Of a DNA stretch of 44,722 nucleotides, positions 34,230 to 41,475 are shown in pieces (within the stretch, counting starts at the first letter, position 1; every line of letters begins with the position of its first letter). This DNA comes from Actinomycetota bacterium. GTDB taxonomy: Bacteria > Actinomycetota > Acidimicrobiia > Acidimicrobiales > Acidimicrobilacustridaceae. The notes under the pieces were generated by a model. That model was given only the letters and a program-made list of their open reading frames with translations, was not told where the DNA came from and searched no databases. The stretch lies in the NCBI GenBank assembly GCA_005787345.1, contig SYBH01000160.1:1-44722 (forward strand), in the 5' to 3' direction. The position numbers and the translations under genes were made by a program.

Positions 34230-35018
34230 TCACAACGGTCCGGAGATGCCGCCATCCTTGCGGACCCGCCAGAAATGGATCGCAAGGAAAATGACGGTCA
34301 CGAAAGGAACAAATAACACATGCAATACGTACCAACGCAACAAGGTGTCGGTACCGATTTCCTTACCACCAAGGAGCACGAATCTCACTTGATCGCCGAA
34401 CACCGGGGTGTAGCCCATCATGTTCGTACCCACCGTCACCGCCCAGAGTGCGAGCTGATCCCACGGAAGGAGGTAGCCGGTGAAGGAAAGAAGAAGAGTG
34501 AGGGTCAAAAGAATGACGCCAATCACCCAGTTGAACTCTCGAGGTGGCTTGTACGCGCCGTGGTAAAAGACACGAGCCATATGAAGGAAGACCGTCAGCA
34601 CCATGAGGTGGGCGGCCCATCTATGCATATTTCGCACAAGAAGACCAAAGGCCACTGAGGTCTGAAGGGTATAAATGTCGTTCCAAGCCTGCGCCGCGGT
34701 TGGGCGGTAGAAGAACATCAGGAAAATGCCTGTGATCGTCAGCAGGATGAAGAGGAAGAAACTGAGACCGCCCAAGCAGAGGGTGTAACTGACCTTGACC
34801 GCGTGTCGCTTCACCTTCACCGGATGAAGGTGATAGAGCACGCTGTTCATGATCACGTAAGAACGATTACGGGGGCTGTCGGTGTAGCCCTTACGAAACA
34901 CCGATCCAGGGCGGAAAATTGAATTCCAGGCCTGAGAGCCTTGCGTTTTGTCGACGACTTCACTCACGCGCTGGGCGGGGGTTTTCTTCCCGCTGGGGCG
35001 CTCCATGGTCTTTGCCAA
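34230..35018 (-). CDS. Cytochrome b6-like subunit of the bc complex (split cytochrome b)
   Basis: 262 residues from TTG at 35016-35018, supported by GGAG 8 bases upstream. Four TM helices carry the bis-histidine haem ligands H132/H146 (14 apart) and H233/H248 (15 apart), the same spacing as cytochrome b6. C81 in YTLCLGG aligns with the b6 cysteine that covalently binds haem ci/cn, and the protein ends in GGISGPL like b6. Hence a b6f-like or Bacillus-like menaquinol:cytochrome c reductase rather than the fused QcrB of most Actinobacteria. The N-terminal 60 residues are hydrophilic. Confidence 0.94.
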   Translation of the reverse strand: MAKTMERPSGKKTPAQRVSEVVDKTQGSQAWNSIFRPGSVFRKGYTDSPRNRSYVIMNSVLYHLHPVKVKRHAVKVSYTLCLGGLSFFLFILLTITGIFLMFFYRPTAAQAWNDIYTLQTSVAFGLLVRNMHRWAAHLMVLTVFLHMARVFYHGAYKPPREFNWVIGVILLTLTLLLSFTGYLLPWDQLALWAVTVGTNMMGYTPVFGDQVRFVLLGGKEIGTDTLLRWYVLHVLFVPFVTVIFLAIHFWRVRKDGGISGPL

Positions 35019-35037
35019 GGCAGTTACTCCGTGTGAG

Positions 35038-35060
35038 CCGGGATCGAGGATCGGTCCCGG
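35038..35060 (-). other. Intercistronic hairpin ahead of the cytochrome b6-like gene
   Basis: Inverted repeat with arms 35038-35047 and 35051-35060 and a 3-base loop. In the minus-strand transcript the stem is 6 GC-rich pairs, one C/A mismatch, then 3 pairs. No T-run follows it, so it is not an ordinary intrinsic terminator. A pyrimidine-rich tract precedes it. It lies in the only >100-base gap of the bc segment and could be an mRNA processing or stability element. Confidence 0.5.
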
Positions 35061-35125
35061 GAGGGTGGTTCGAGTTCAGTAGGTACAGAAAAGACGGAAA
35101 GAAGAGCGAAAAACAAGGTGTAGCA

Positions 35126-35542
35126 CTATCCGAGACGCATCCCGTAGCCGTAGCCATGAGTTGGCATTCGCTGGTGGGAGTCACCATCAGCCGGTGCAGC
35201 GCCGACCTTTCCAAGAATAATGACACCAGTTGGGCACCTATCGACGCAAAGCGCGCAACGGGTACAAACATCATCGTCGATAAGGAACACAGAATGGTCA
35301 CCGGGGTCTTCACCGGGAAGTTCGGTGCCAACGGCCTCATCGATGGAAGAAGTGCGGACGAGGTGGATGCACTTCCACGGGCAAATATCGACGCATCCTT
35401 CGCAGGTGATGCACTCGGATTGGTCGATATGGATGAACTGCTTGGGCTTGACCGCCTTTGACAACCATTCCGCGTCGACTTCCCGCAAGACGTAATCGTC
35501 GCGGAACTCCGGCATCGGGGGATTGGCGTCAATGCGGGCCAT
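35126..35542 (-). CDS. 2x[4Fe-4S] ferredoxin-like protein in the bc gene block
   Basis: 138 residues, soluble. Two complete motifs: C44, C47, C50, C54 (CITCEGCVDICP) and C93, C96, C99, C103 (CTRCALCVDRCP), with about 38 residues between them. A 40-residue N-terminal extension and a Gly/Tyr-rich C-terminus flank the core. ATG at 35540-35542, 2 bases after the upstream stop. It may be a subunit or electron partner of the bc complex, or the electron donor for the NuoEFG-less complex I encoded downstream. The sequence cannot decide between these. Confidence 0.9.
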   Translation of the reverse strand: MARIDANPPMPEFRDDYVLREVDAEWLSKAVKPKQFIHIDQSECITCEGCVDICPWKCIHLVRTSSIDEAVGTELPGEDPGDHSVFLIDDDVCTRCALCVDRCPTGVIILGKVGAAPADGDSHQRMPTHGYGYGMRLG

Positions 35543-35544
35543 AA

Positions 35545-36000
35545 TCAGCTCTTCCGGATCAGGGGACGGCCGTACTCGGAAGTGGCGGAGGCCTGAGCCG
35601 TTTCAGCGGCAGCAGCACGCTTGCCACGGTTCTGCCACCAGACCCACAGGAAAATCTGGGCGCCAAAGATGACGACATAGATGAGCACCGCAGCAACGTC
35701 GCGCAGCGTCTGGTACGAAATCGTGATCGGGTTCCAGCCATCGAGCGACTGCGGCTTGAGGATCCCGCCAGGGCCCAAAAGAATGTTGTCGGGGCGCCAA
35801 CCGAGTTCGTTGTCGGCCCATGTCAAGAAGAGATGAGGAACAACCCCATAGACCCAAAACATAAGGAAAAAGGCATAAACGGACGCGACCATGGCCTCGC
35901 CCCATGTAAGCGGTGTCCCTACTGGACGTCGCTTGGCCATCGGAATCACAAGTGCGGTCAATAGAACCGCCACAAGCAACGATGCGGTGAACGCAACCAC
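35545..36000 (-). CDS. Small 3-TM membrane protein, first gene of the respiratory block
   Basis: 151 residues from GTG at 35998-36000, chosen because GGGAGG lies about 9 bases upstream and the product then starts directly with a TM helix (VVAFTASLLVAVLL). The other TM segments lie near residues 37-57 and 100-122 (ending FLWVWW). A hydrophilic loop with many Trp, Gly and Pro residues links TM2 and TM3. The open frame continues upstream with no similarity. I do not recognise the family. Its place ahead of ferredoxin and cytochrome b suggests an accessory bc subunit. Confidence 0.72.
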   Translation of the reverse strand: MVAFTASLLVAVLLTALVIPMAKRRPVGTPLTWGEAMVASVYAFFLMFWVYGVVPHLFLTWADNELGWRPDNILLGPGGILKPQSLDGWNPITISYQTLRDVAAVLIYVVIFGAQIFLWVWWQNRGKRAAAAETAQASATSEYGRPLIRKS

Positions 36001-36304
36001 CCGGGTTGGCCTCCCTCGTGAACGTTTGCACAAATGATACGGACAAAACTGTGCCGGGCCCGGGCAGGCCGGTCCGGCGCTTTCATTGTCTAGCACCGCC
36101 GCAAGGGGGTTGAGACATTCCGGGGGTCATTCGCGGACGTGACATTTCACCGGACAACTTTCGCGAACTCTCCTCCTCGATACTTGGCTCTGCCCTCTCC
36201 GCGTCGTCTAGGTTTGACCCGGTACGGCCGGTGTCCGTCGGCTTCGCCGGCAGCCCTGCCCGATCACTGCTCCCGTCTCTCTCCCCGTCCGCTTCGGAGG
36301 AACC
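36001..36304. promoter_or_regulatory. Divergent intergenic region between the respiratory block and cytochrome c
   Basis: 304 bases without a gene, holding the start signals of both divergent units. On the minus strand TATCAT (plus-strand bases 36034-36039) fits an actinobacterial -10 box about 34-39 bases before the GTG, without a good -35. On the plus strand TTGGCT (36184-36189) and TAGGTT (36209-36214) form a weak -35/-10 pair with 19-base spacing. The middle is very GC-rich with a GCCCGGGC palindrome (36056-36063 region). No strong operator could be identified. Promoter positions are tentative. Confidence 0.4.
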
Positions 36305-37105
36305 GTGACCGAAGTTCCTGAGCATCTGCTCAAGCGCTCTAAAGACCGTCGGACCTCGCTCGATGGTGGAACACCTGCTGCTGATGCGGCACCGGCCGCC
36401 GAGAGCGCACCGGTAGAGAAAGCAACCGCTTCGGCGGCTGCTGCACCGGCTGCGGTTGCGCCCGCCGCTGTACCTGAACCGGTGCCGCCCTATGTCGAAG
36501 CCGCCATTAAGCGCAAGAAGATCCCCATCTGGGCGATACCGGTGTTGGCATTCCTCCCTCTGTGGGCCGTCATGTACATCGGTGGCCTTTCTCCGGCCGC
36601 CAGCGGTGAACCTTCACAGTTGGCAACCGGAGCCACGATCTACACCGCGTACTGCGCGAGTTGCCATGGTGCTGCCGGTGGCGGCGGTGTTGGTCGTGCC
36701 ATGAACGAAGGCAACTTGGTCAAGACCTTCCCCGACATCATCGGTCAACTTGAGTTTGTGTGGATCGGTTCAAACGGGACTGGCCCCGCTGGCACGCCCT
36801 ATGGCGATCCCGCTCGCGACGGCGGACAACACAAAACGTTGAGTTACAACGGAAACCCGATGCCCAACTTCGATAAGTCACTTAGTCAGGCAGAGTTGCT
36901 TGCGGTCATCCGCTACGAGTGGGAAACGCTTTCGGGCGGCGAAACCACCGTTGATGCAGACGGAAACATCACCTACGCCGACGGGAAGCCAATGCTGAAC
37001 GCAGCGGGCGAACTCATCACGCCCGAAGGCACGCCGTTGTTCGATACGACCGGCAAGCTCACGATCCAACCAAACTGGACAATGCCGGTTGGTTCAAACT
37101 CGTAA
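36305..37105 (+). CDS. Membrane-anchored monohaem cytochrome c
   Basis: 266 residues from GTG at 36305-36307, with GGAGG 4-5 bases upstream. The N-terminus EVPEHLLKRSK (3-13) repeats the motif found twice in the subunit IV-like protein. An Ala/Pro-rich linker (20-62) follows, then one TM helix (about 74-94), and an extracytoplasmic cytochrome c domain with C117-A-S-C-H121 and a likely Met ligand in GNPMPNF. The final part carries a DGNITYADGKPML repeat-like stretch. Probably shuttles electrons from the bc complex to a terminal oxidase encoded elsewhere. Divergent from the bc genes, so it can be co-regulated through the shared intergenic region. Confidence 0.9.
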   Translation: MTEVPEHLLKRSKDRRTSLDGGTPAADAAPAAESAPVEKATASAAAAPAAVAPAAVPEPVPPYVEAAIKRKKIPIWAIPVLAFLPLWAVMYIGGLSPAASGEPSQLATGATIYTAYCASCHGAAGGGGVGRAMNEGNLVKTFPDIIGQLEFVWIGSNGTGPAGTPYGDPARDGGQHKTLSYNGNPMPNFDKSLSQAELLAVIRYEWETLSGGETTVDADGNITYADGKPMLNAAGELITPEGTPLFDTTGKLTIQPNWTMPVGSNS

Positions 37106-37128
37106 GACTCGCCAGACACATTCGTTGA

Positions 37129-37156
37129 AAAGAACCCCGCTTCGGTGGGGTTCTTT
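37129..37156 (+). terminator. Intrinsic terminator between convergent cytochrome c and hemL
   Basis: A 12-pair stem (AAGAACCCCGC arm, TTCG tetraloop, then the complementary arm containing GGGGTTCTT) ends in a short T-run. It starts 24 bases after the cytochrome c stop and lies 48 bases before the end of hemL on the opposite strand. The A-tract on the 5' side lets it act in both directions. Confidence 0.88.
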
Positions 37157-37203
37157 CGCGTTCAGACCCCTGCCATTATCGCATTGCGATCAACGCAGCG
37201 TGA

Positions 37204-38469
37204 TCACCGCGACGCGACTGCGACAGCGGCGGCGTGTGCTGCATCGCTAATCGCTGTGAGTACTTCGTCGTTGTGTGCCAAACCTGGGAACATCACTTCG
37301 TACGCCCCAGGAGCAATCGCAACACCGCGATCAAGAAGCTCATGAAAGAACACCGCATACATCGCTTCGTCGGTTGTGCATGCGCTCACATAATCGGTTG
37401 GTGGTGTGTCACCAAAGAACAACCCAACAAGAGTGGCGAAGCGCGGAACGCATACTGAGATACCAGCCGCCCCGAACGCGTTCACAAATGAGCCAGCCAG
37501 ACATTCGGCGCGAGACTCGATCAACGCATAGGCGTCATCATCGAGCAGCGAAAGCGCAGCAAGACCAGCAGCAGTTGCAAGGGGATTACCTGACAACGTT
37601 CCTGCTTGGTAGACCGGACCAAGTGGAGCGAGATTGTCCATGATCTCGGCGCGTCCGCCAAAAGCACCGACAGGCAAACCGCCACCAATGATCTTTCCGA
37701 ATGCAGTGAGATCAGGAGTAACACCAAGAAGCTGCTGTGCACCGCCGCGCGCAACGCGAAAACCAGTGATGACTTCGTCGAAGATCAATAGTGCGCCAAC
37801 GCGATTGCATTCACTTCGAAGACCTTCGAGAAATCCGGGAGCGGGCGGGACAATTCCCATATTTGCGGCACAGGGTTCAACGATTACCGCGGCGAATGTT
37901 TCATCAAGCGTTGGTACGACGTTGTAAGGCGCAACGACAGTGTCGGCGATTGCGTTGTCAGTAACGCCTGCCGACGCCGGAATACCAAGAGAGGCCATCG
38001 CAGTTCCGCCAGAAACAAGCAGACCATCACTATGCCCGTGGTAATTGCCTGCGAACTTGAGAATTTTTGGTCGCCCAGTTGCACCACGAGCGACGCGAAT
38101 CGCACTCATCGTTGCTTCAGTTCCGCTATTCACCATGCGCAACTTCTCGCAGGAGGGAACTCGTTCGTTGATTGCTTCAGCGAGTTCAACTTCGCGAGGA
38201 GTAGGTGCTCCAAATGAGGTTCCATCGACCGCTGCTTTTTGAATTGCTTCGATGATCTTTGGGTGAGCATGCCCAGCGATGATCGCTCCGTAACTCTGCA
38301 CGAGATCAAGGAACGTTGTTCCTTCGACATCAGTCACGCGCGCGCCGCTACCGCTCGCAACGAAATACGGGGTACCGCCCACTGAGCGGAATGCTCGAAC
38401 TGGTGAATTCACTCCACCCGGGATGACGCGCTGGCCGCGTTCAAACAGTGACTCGTTTGTTTGTGTCAT
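37204..38469 (-). CDS. hemL: Glutamate-1-semialdehyde 2,1-aminomutase
   Basis: 421 residues, PLP enzyme converting glutamate-1-semialdehyde to 5-aminolevulinate in the C5 route to haem. Signatures: PGGVNSPVRAFRSVGG near the start, NSGTEATMSAIR, LIFDEVITGFRVARGG, and the PLP lysine K259 in TAFGKIIGGGLPVGAFGG. ATG at 38467-38469 gives the family N-terminus MTQTNESLFERG. It follows hemB by 4 bases, so both are co-translated. Confidence 0.96.
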   Translation of the reverse strand: MTQTNESLFERGQRVIPGGVNSPVRAFRSVGGTPYFVASGSGARVTDVEGTTFLDLVQSYGAIIAGHAHPKIIEAIQKAAVDGTSFGAPTPREVELAEAINERVPSCEKLRMVNSGTEATMSAIRVARGATGRPKILKFAGNYHGHSDGLLVSGGTAMASLGIPASAGVTDNAIADTVVAPYNVVPTLDETFAAVIVEPCAANMGIVPPAPGFLEGLRSECNRVGALLIFDEVITGFRVARGGAQQLLGVTPDLTAFGKIIGGGLPVGAFGGRAEIMDNLAPLGPVYQAGTLSGNPLATAAGLAALSLLDDDAYALIESRAECLAGSFVNAFGAAGISVCVPRFATLVGLFFGDTPPTDYVSACTTDEAMYAVFFHELLDRGVAIAPGAYEVMFPGLAHNDEVLTAISDAAHAAAVAVASR

Positions 38470-38473
38470 GAGC

Positions 38474-39457
38474 TCAATCGTTGAGAAGTTCGGCGACATC
38501 GCGCGCGAAGTACGTAAGAACCATGTCGGCGCCCGCGCGTCGAATGGAGGTGAGTTGCTCGATGGCGACGGCGTCTCCATCGATCCATCCACGCTCTGCC
38601 GCTGCTTTGACCATCGCGTATTCGCCAGACACGTGATAGGCGGCCATGGGAATGTCGACTTCTTGGCGAGCCCTCGCGATGATGTCGAGATAGGACATCG
38701 CCGGCTTCACCATCGCGATGTCGGCGCCTTCAAGAATGTCTTGACGAATCTCTTCGAGCGACTCTCGAGCGTTTGCAGGGTCTTGCTGGTACCCCTTGCG
38801 ATCGCCACCGTCTTTGATCGTGACATCGACTGCATCGCGGAACGGACCGTAAAGCGCCGATGCGTATTTCGCGGAATACGCCATGATCGCCGTCTCGATG
38901 AAGTCTTCTTCGTCGAGTGCATCGCGGATTGCTGCAACTGCGCCGTCCATCATTCCTGAAGGGGCGACGATGTCAGCTCCGGCGGTTGCTTGGGCAATTG
39001 CGACGTTCGCGTAGAGGTCAAGCGTTGCGTCGTTGTCAACGCTGCCATGGCCGTCGAGAACCCCGCAGTGGCCATGGGTGGTGTATTCATCGAGACAAAG
39101 ATCAGCCATGAGGACAACGCGATCGCCAAACGTGTCGCGCAACTCACGCAATGCAATTTGGACGATGCCGTCTGGATTCCAGGCGCCCGAACCAATGTCA
39201 TCCTTAGTTTCGGGCACTCCAAAAAGGATGACTCCCGGAACACCGAGACCCACGAGATCGGCAACCTCGGCACGAAGCGAACCAAGCGTGTGTTGCATCA
39301 CGCCCGGAATCGATGTAATCGGCTGCGGTTCTGTGATTCCCTCACGCACGAAAAGGGGTGCAATGAGATCGTCGGGGGAGAGACGCGTTTCAGCGACCAT
39401 CCGTCGGAGAGTAGGTGTGCGTCGAAGGCGACGAAGTCGGCGTTGAGGGAAACTCAT
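38474..39457 (-). CDS. hemB: Delta-aminolevulinic acid dehydratase (porphobilinogen synthase)
   Basis: 327 residues; condenses two 5-aminolevulinate molecules to porphobilinogen. Visible are RLRRTPTLRRMVAET at the N-terminus, the metal-binding stretch LCLDEYTTHGHCG (two Cys and an Asp where the E. coli-type zinc site has three Cys), APSGMMDGAVAAIR, and the Schiff-base lysine in MVKPAMSYLDII. ATG at 39455-39457, 11 bases after the cobA-hemD stop. Confidence 0.96.
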   Translation of the reverse strand: MSFPQRRLRRLRRTPTLRRMVAETRLSPDDLIAPLFVREGITEPQPITSIPGVMQHTLGSLRAEVADLVGLGVPGVILFGVPETKDDIGSGAWNPDGIVQIALRELRDTFGDRVVLMADLCLDEYTTHGHCGVLDGHGSVDNDATLDLYANVAIAQATAGADIVAPSGMMDGAVAAIRDALDEEDFIETAIMAYSAKYASALYGPFRDAVDVTIKDGGDRKGYQQDPANARESLEEIRQDILEGADIAMVKPAMSYLDIIARARQEVDIPMAAYHVSGEYAMVKAAAERGWIDGDAVAIEQLTSIRRAGADMVLTYFARDVAELLND

Positions 39458-39468
39458 TGGCGCAGAGC

Positions 39469-41004
39469 CTAGGCACGTCGCTGTTGGCGACCGAATCGGG
39501 GGCCACGACTGGAACGTCGGGGGGTCTTCTTCTTCGGTGCAGTCGGGTGTGCACTGCGTTCAACGAGCGCATCGACAAGTCCGTCGATGGTGTGGACTTC
39601 GGCGATCACGTCGACACGAAGACCAGCCCGACGCGCCGCGTCTGCCGTGATTGGACCAATGCACGCAACGAGCTTGGGAAGCGTGTCGACCCCGAATGCC
39701 GCAACCCAATTGTCAACCGTTGATGCGGAAGTGAAGGTGACGATGTCGGCGCCAATGATTCCTTCGCGCTCGGCGTCGGAGGGTTCGACTGGAATTGTTC
39801 GATAGGCATCGACAACATCGACGCGCCATCCCAAATCTCGCAATCCGTCGGGTAGAACGTCGCGAGCAACCTCGGCACGCGCAAGCAAGACTCGCCGTTC
39901 ATCCGTGTCGTGAGGAAGTGGAAATGCTTCGAGCAGCGATTCGGCAATAAACCGTTCGGGAACGATGTCGGCCACAAGGTTGTGGTCAGCCAGAACTTCG
40001 GCGGTTCCTGGACCAATTGCTGCGAGTTTCACACCGGCAAGATCGCGTCCGTCGCGGAGTCGCTCGCAGAATCGAGCCGCGCCATTTGCCGACGTCAGCA
40101 CGACCCAGTCATAGGAGGTGGCCTGCGCAACTGCAGCGTCCAACGCCGCGCCTTCGTCGAGTGGATCAACAATTTCAATGGTGGGCACAATCAGCGCGTC
40201 GGCACCTTCGTCTCGTAACCGATCGGCGAGCACCGACGACTGATGCCGAGGCCGCGTCACAATCACTTTCTTGCCAAAGAGAGGCCGTGATTCAAACCAC
40301 GAAAGATCCATTGCCGCGACCTGTCCGACAACGATCACGCTCGGCGACGCCAATTGTTCCTGAGCGATTGCTGAAAGTGTTGACCGCACGGTGTGTTGTT
40401 CGGGCCGCGTGCCCCAACGAATTGCTGCTGCGGGTGTATCGGGGGCGAGGCCGCCGGCCAGAAGTCGTTCGACGATCTTTGGCAACCGGCCAATCCCCAT
40501 AAGGATCACGATGGTTCCGCCCAATTGTGCGGCGGCTTCCCAATTGACCTCGTCGCTCTTGTCGGGATCCTCATGACCAGTAATGACGGTAAATGAGGTG
40601 GACGAGTGGCGCAGCGTCACGGGAATGCCCGCATACGCAGGAACGGCGATCGCCGAGGTCACCCCGGGCACGACCTCGTAATGAAGGCCCGCAGCGGCGA
40701 GAGCCGCTGCCTCCTCTCCCCCACGGGCAAAGACGAACGGGTCTCCGCCTTTGAGACGAACGACTGTCAGACCCTGCTTGGCCTTTTCAACGAGCAATGC
40801 ATTGATGTCATCCTGAGCCATCACCACTTGACCCGCCGATTTCGCGACGCTGATTCGCTCGGCCCCGGGCGGGGCCAGATCGAGCAAAGCGCTGACAGAA
40901 AGCCGGTCGTAGACCACGACATCGGCCATGGCCAAGGCCTCTGCACCACGAAGCGTCAGCAATCCCGGATCGCCCGGCCCAGCTCCGACGAGAAACACAG
41001 TCAC
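39469..41004 (-). CDS. Fused uroporphyrinogen-III C-methyltransferase / uroporphyrinogen-III synthase
   Basis: 511 residues. Residues 1-~240 form the CobA/SUMT domain (VGAGPGDPGLLTLRG, VRLKGGDPFVFARGGEE, TPAAAIRWGT), which methylates uroporphyrinogen III toward sirohaem and cobalamin. Residues ~245-485 form HemD (VIVTRPRHQ, VLTSANGA, IGPITADAARRAG), which makes uroporphyrinogen III. Such CobA-HemD fusions are common in Actinobacteria. A basic tail of about 25 residues (PKKKTPRRSSRGPRFG) ends the protein. Start GTG at 41002-41004. First gene of the hem cluster and divergent from whiB. Confidence 0.94.
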   Translation of the reverse strand: MTVFLVGAGPGDPGLLTLRGAEALAMADVVVYDRLSVSALLDLAPPGAERISVAKSAGQVVMAQDDINALLVEKAKQGLTVVRLKGGDPFVFARGGEEAAALAAAGLHYEVVPGVTSAIAVPAYAGIPVTLRHSSTSFTVITGHEDPDKSDEVNWEAAAQLGGTIVILMGIGRLPKIVERLLAGGLAPDTPAAAIRWGTRPEQHTVRSTLSAIAQEQLASPSVIVVGQVAAMDLSWFESRPLFGKKVIVTRPRHQSSVLADRLRDEGADALIVPTIEIVDPLDEGAALDAAVAQATSYDWVVLTSANGAARFCERLRDGRDLAGVKLAAIGPGTAEVLADHNLVADIVPERFIAESLLEAFPLPHDTDERRVLLARAEVARDVLPDGLRDLGWRVDVVDAYRTIPVEPSDAEREGIIGADIVTFTSASTVDNWVAAFGVDTLPKLVACIGPITADAARRAGLRVDVIAEVHTIDGLVDALVERSAHPTAPKKKTPRRSSRGPRFGRQQRRA

Positions 41005-41075
41005 TGTTTGAGCCTAGGGCGAAGGCCTGTAACTAGGCCCCTTGGGCCCCTTATGTCCAAGGTCACAGGGCATCT

Positions 41076-41115
41076 CGGAAGCTTTTCCGCGATTCGGAAA
41101 TATTTAGCGCTAAAT
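41076..41115 (+). promoter_or_regulatory. Inverted repeats upstream of the whiB-like gene
   Basis: Three copies of one 5-base arm alternate in orientation: CGGAA (41076-41080), TTCCG (41085-41089), CGGAA (41095-41099). The middle arm can pair with either neighbour. Next to it is a perfect 14-base palindrome ATTTAGCGCTAAAT (41102-41115), ending 54 bases before the ATG. The palindrome fits a dimeric-regulator operator; the alternating arms could be operators or alternative leader hairpins. The regulator is unknown. Confidence 0.5.
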
Positions 41116-41169
41116 TCAGTTACACGTCATGACAACGACGTCACTCGGTTCACGAACCCAGGAGTTGAG

Positions 41170-41472
41170 ATGGAATCCATGTTGCTCGCAGTTGCTCGAC
41201 CCGAATGGATGGATCACGCCTCGTGCAAGGGTCGAACAAACCTTTTCTTTGGTATCGCTGGCGAACGTCCGGAACGCCGGGTTCGCCGTGAAGCAACCGC
41301 TCGTGCGATGTGCGCGGCGTGTCCTGTGAATTTTGAATGTCGAGAATTGGCTCGCGACAACCGTGAAAATGGTTTTTGGGGTGGCGAGAACGAAGAAGAA
41401 CGCGCCGCAGCCGGTCACTCTCCTCGTTCAATTAGCCGTCGCTCCGTGCAAGACGCAGCTCGCGCATCCTGA
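41170..41472 (+). CDS. WhiB-family Fe-S transcriptional regulator
   Basis: 100 residues from the ATG at 41170-41172, with AGGAG 6 bases upstream. The four cluster cysteines are C19, C48, C51, C57 (CAACPVNFEC), followed by the G(F)WGG turn at 68-72 and a basic C-terminus (SRRSVQD) expected to bind DNA. WhiB proteins sense O2, NO or redox state through a [4Fe-4S] cluster and act with the sigma factor. The subclass cannot be fixed. The open frame upstream of the chosen start lacks similarity. Its 3' end is only 3 bases from the convergent photolyase stop. Confidence 0.93.
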   Translation: MESMLLAVARPEWMDHASCKGRTNLFFGIAGERPERRVRREATARAMCAACPVNFECRELARDNRENGFWGGENEEERAAAGHSPRSISRRSVQDAARAS

Positions 41473-41475
41473 AAC

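Noticed and set aside
41020-41067. Terminator near CCTTGG/CCAAGG before whiB
   Set aside because: The arms can pair, but there is no T-run and the site is between divergent genes, where a terminator is not expected.
40606-41169. Upstream extension of the whiB frame into cobA-hemD
   Set aside because: Antisense to the CobA domain; the ATG at 41170 has a good Shine-Dalgarno and gives normal WhiB length.
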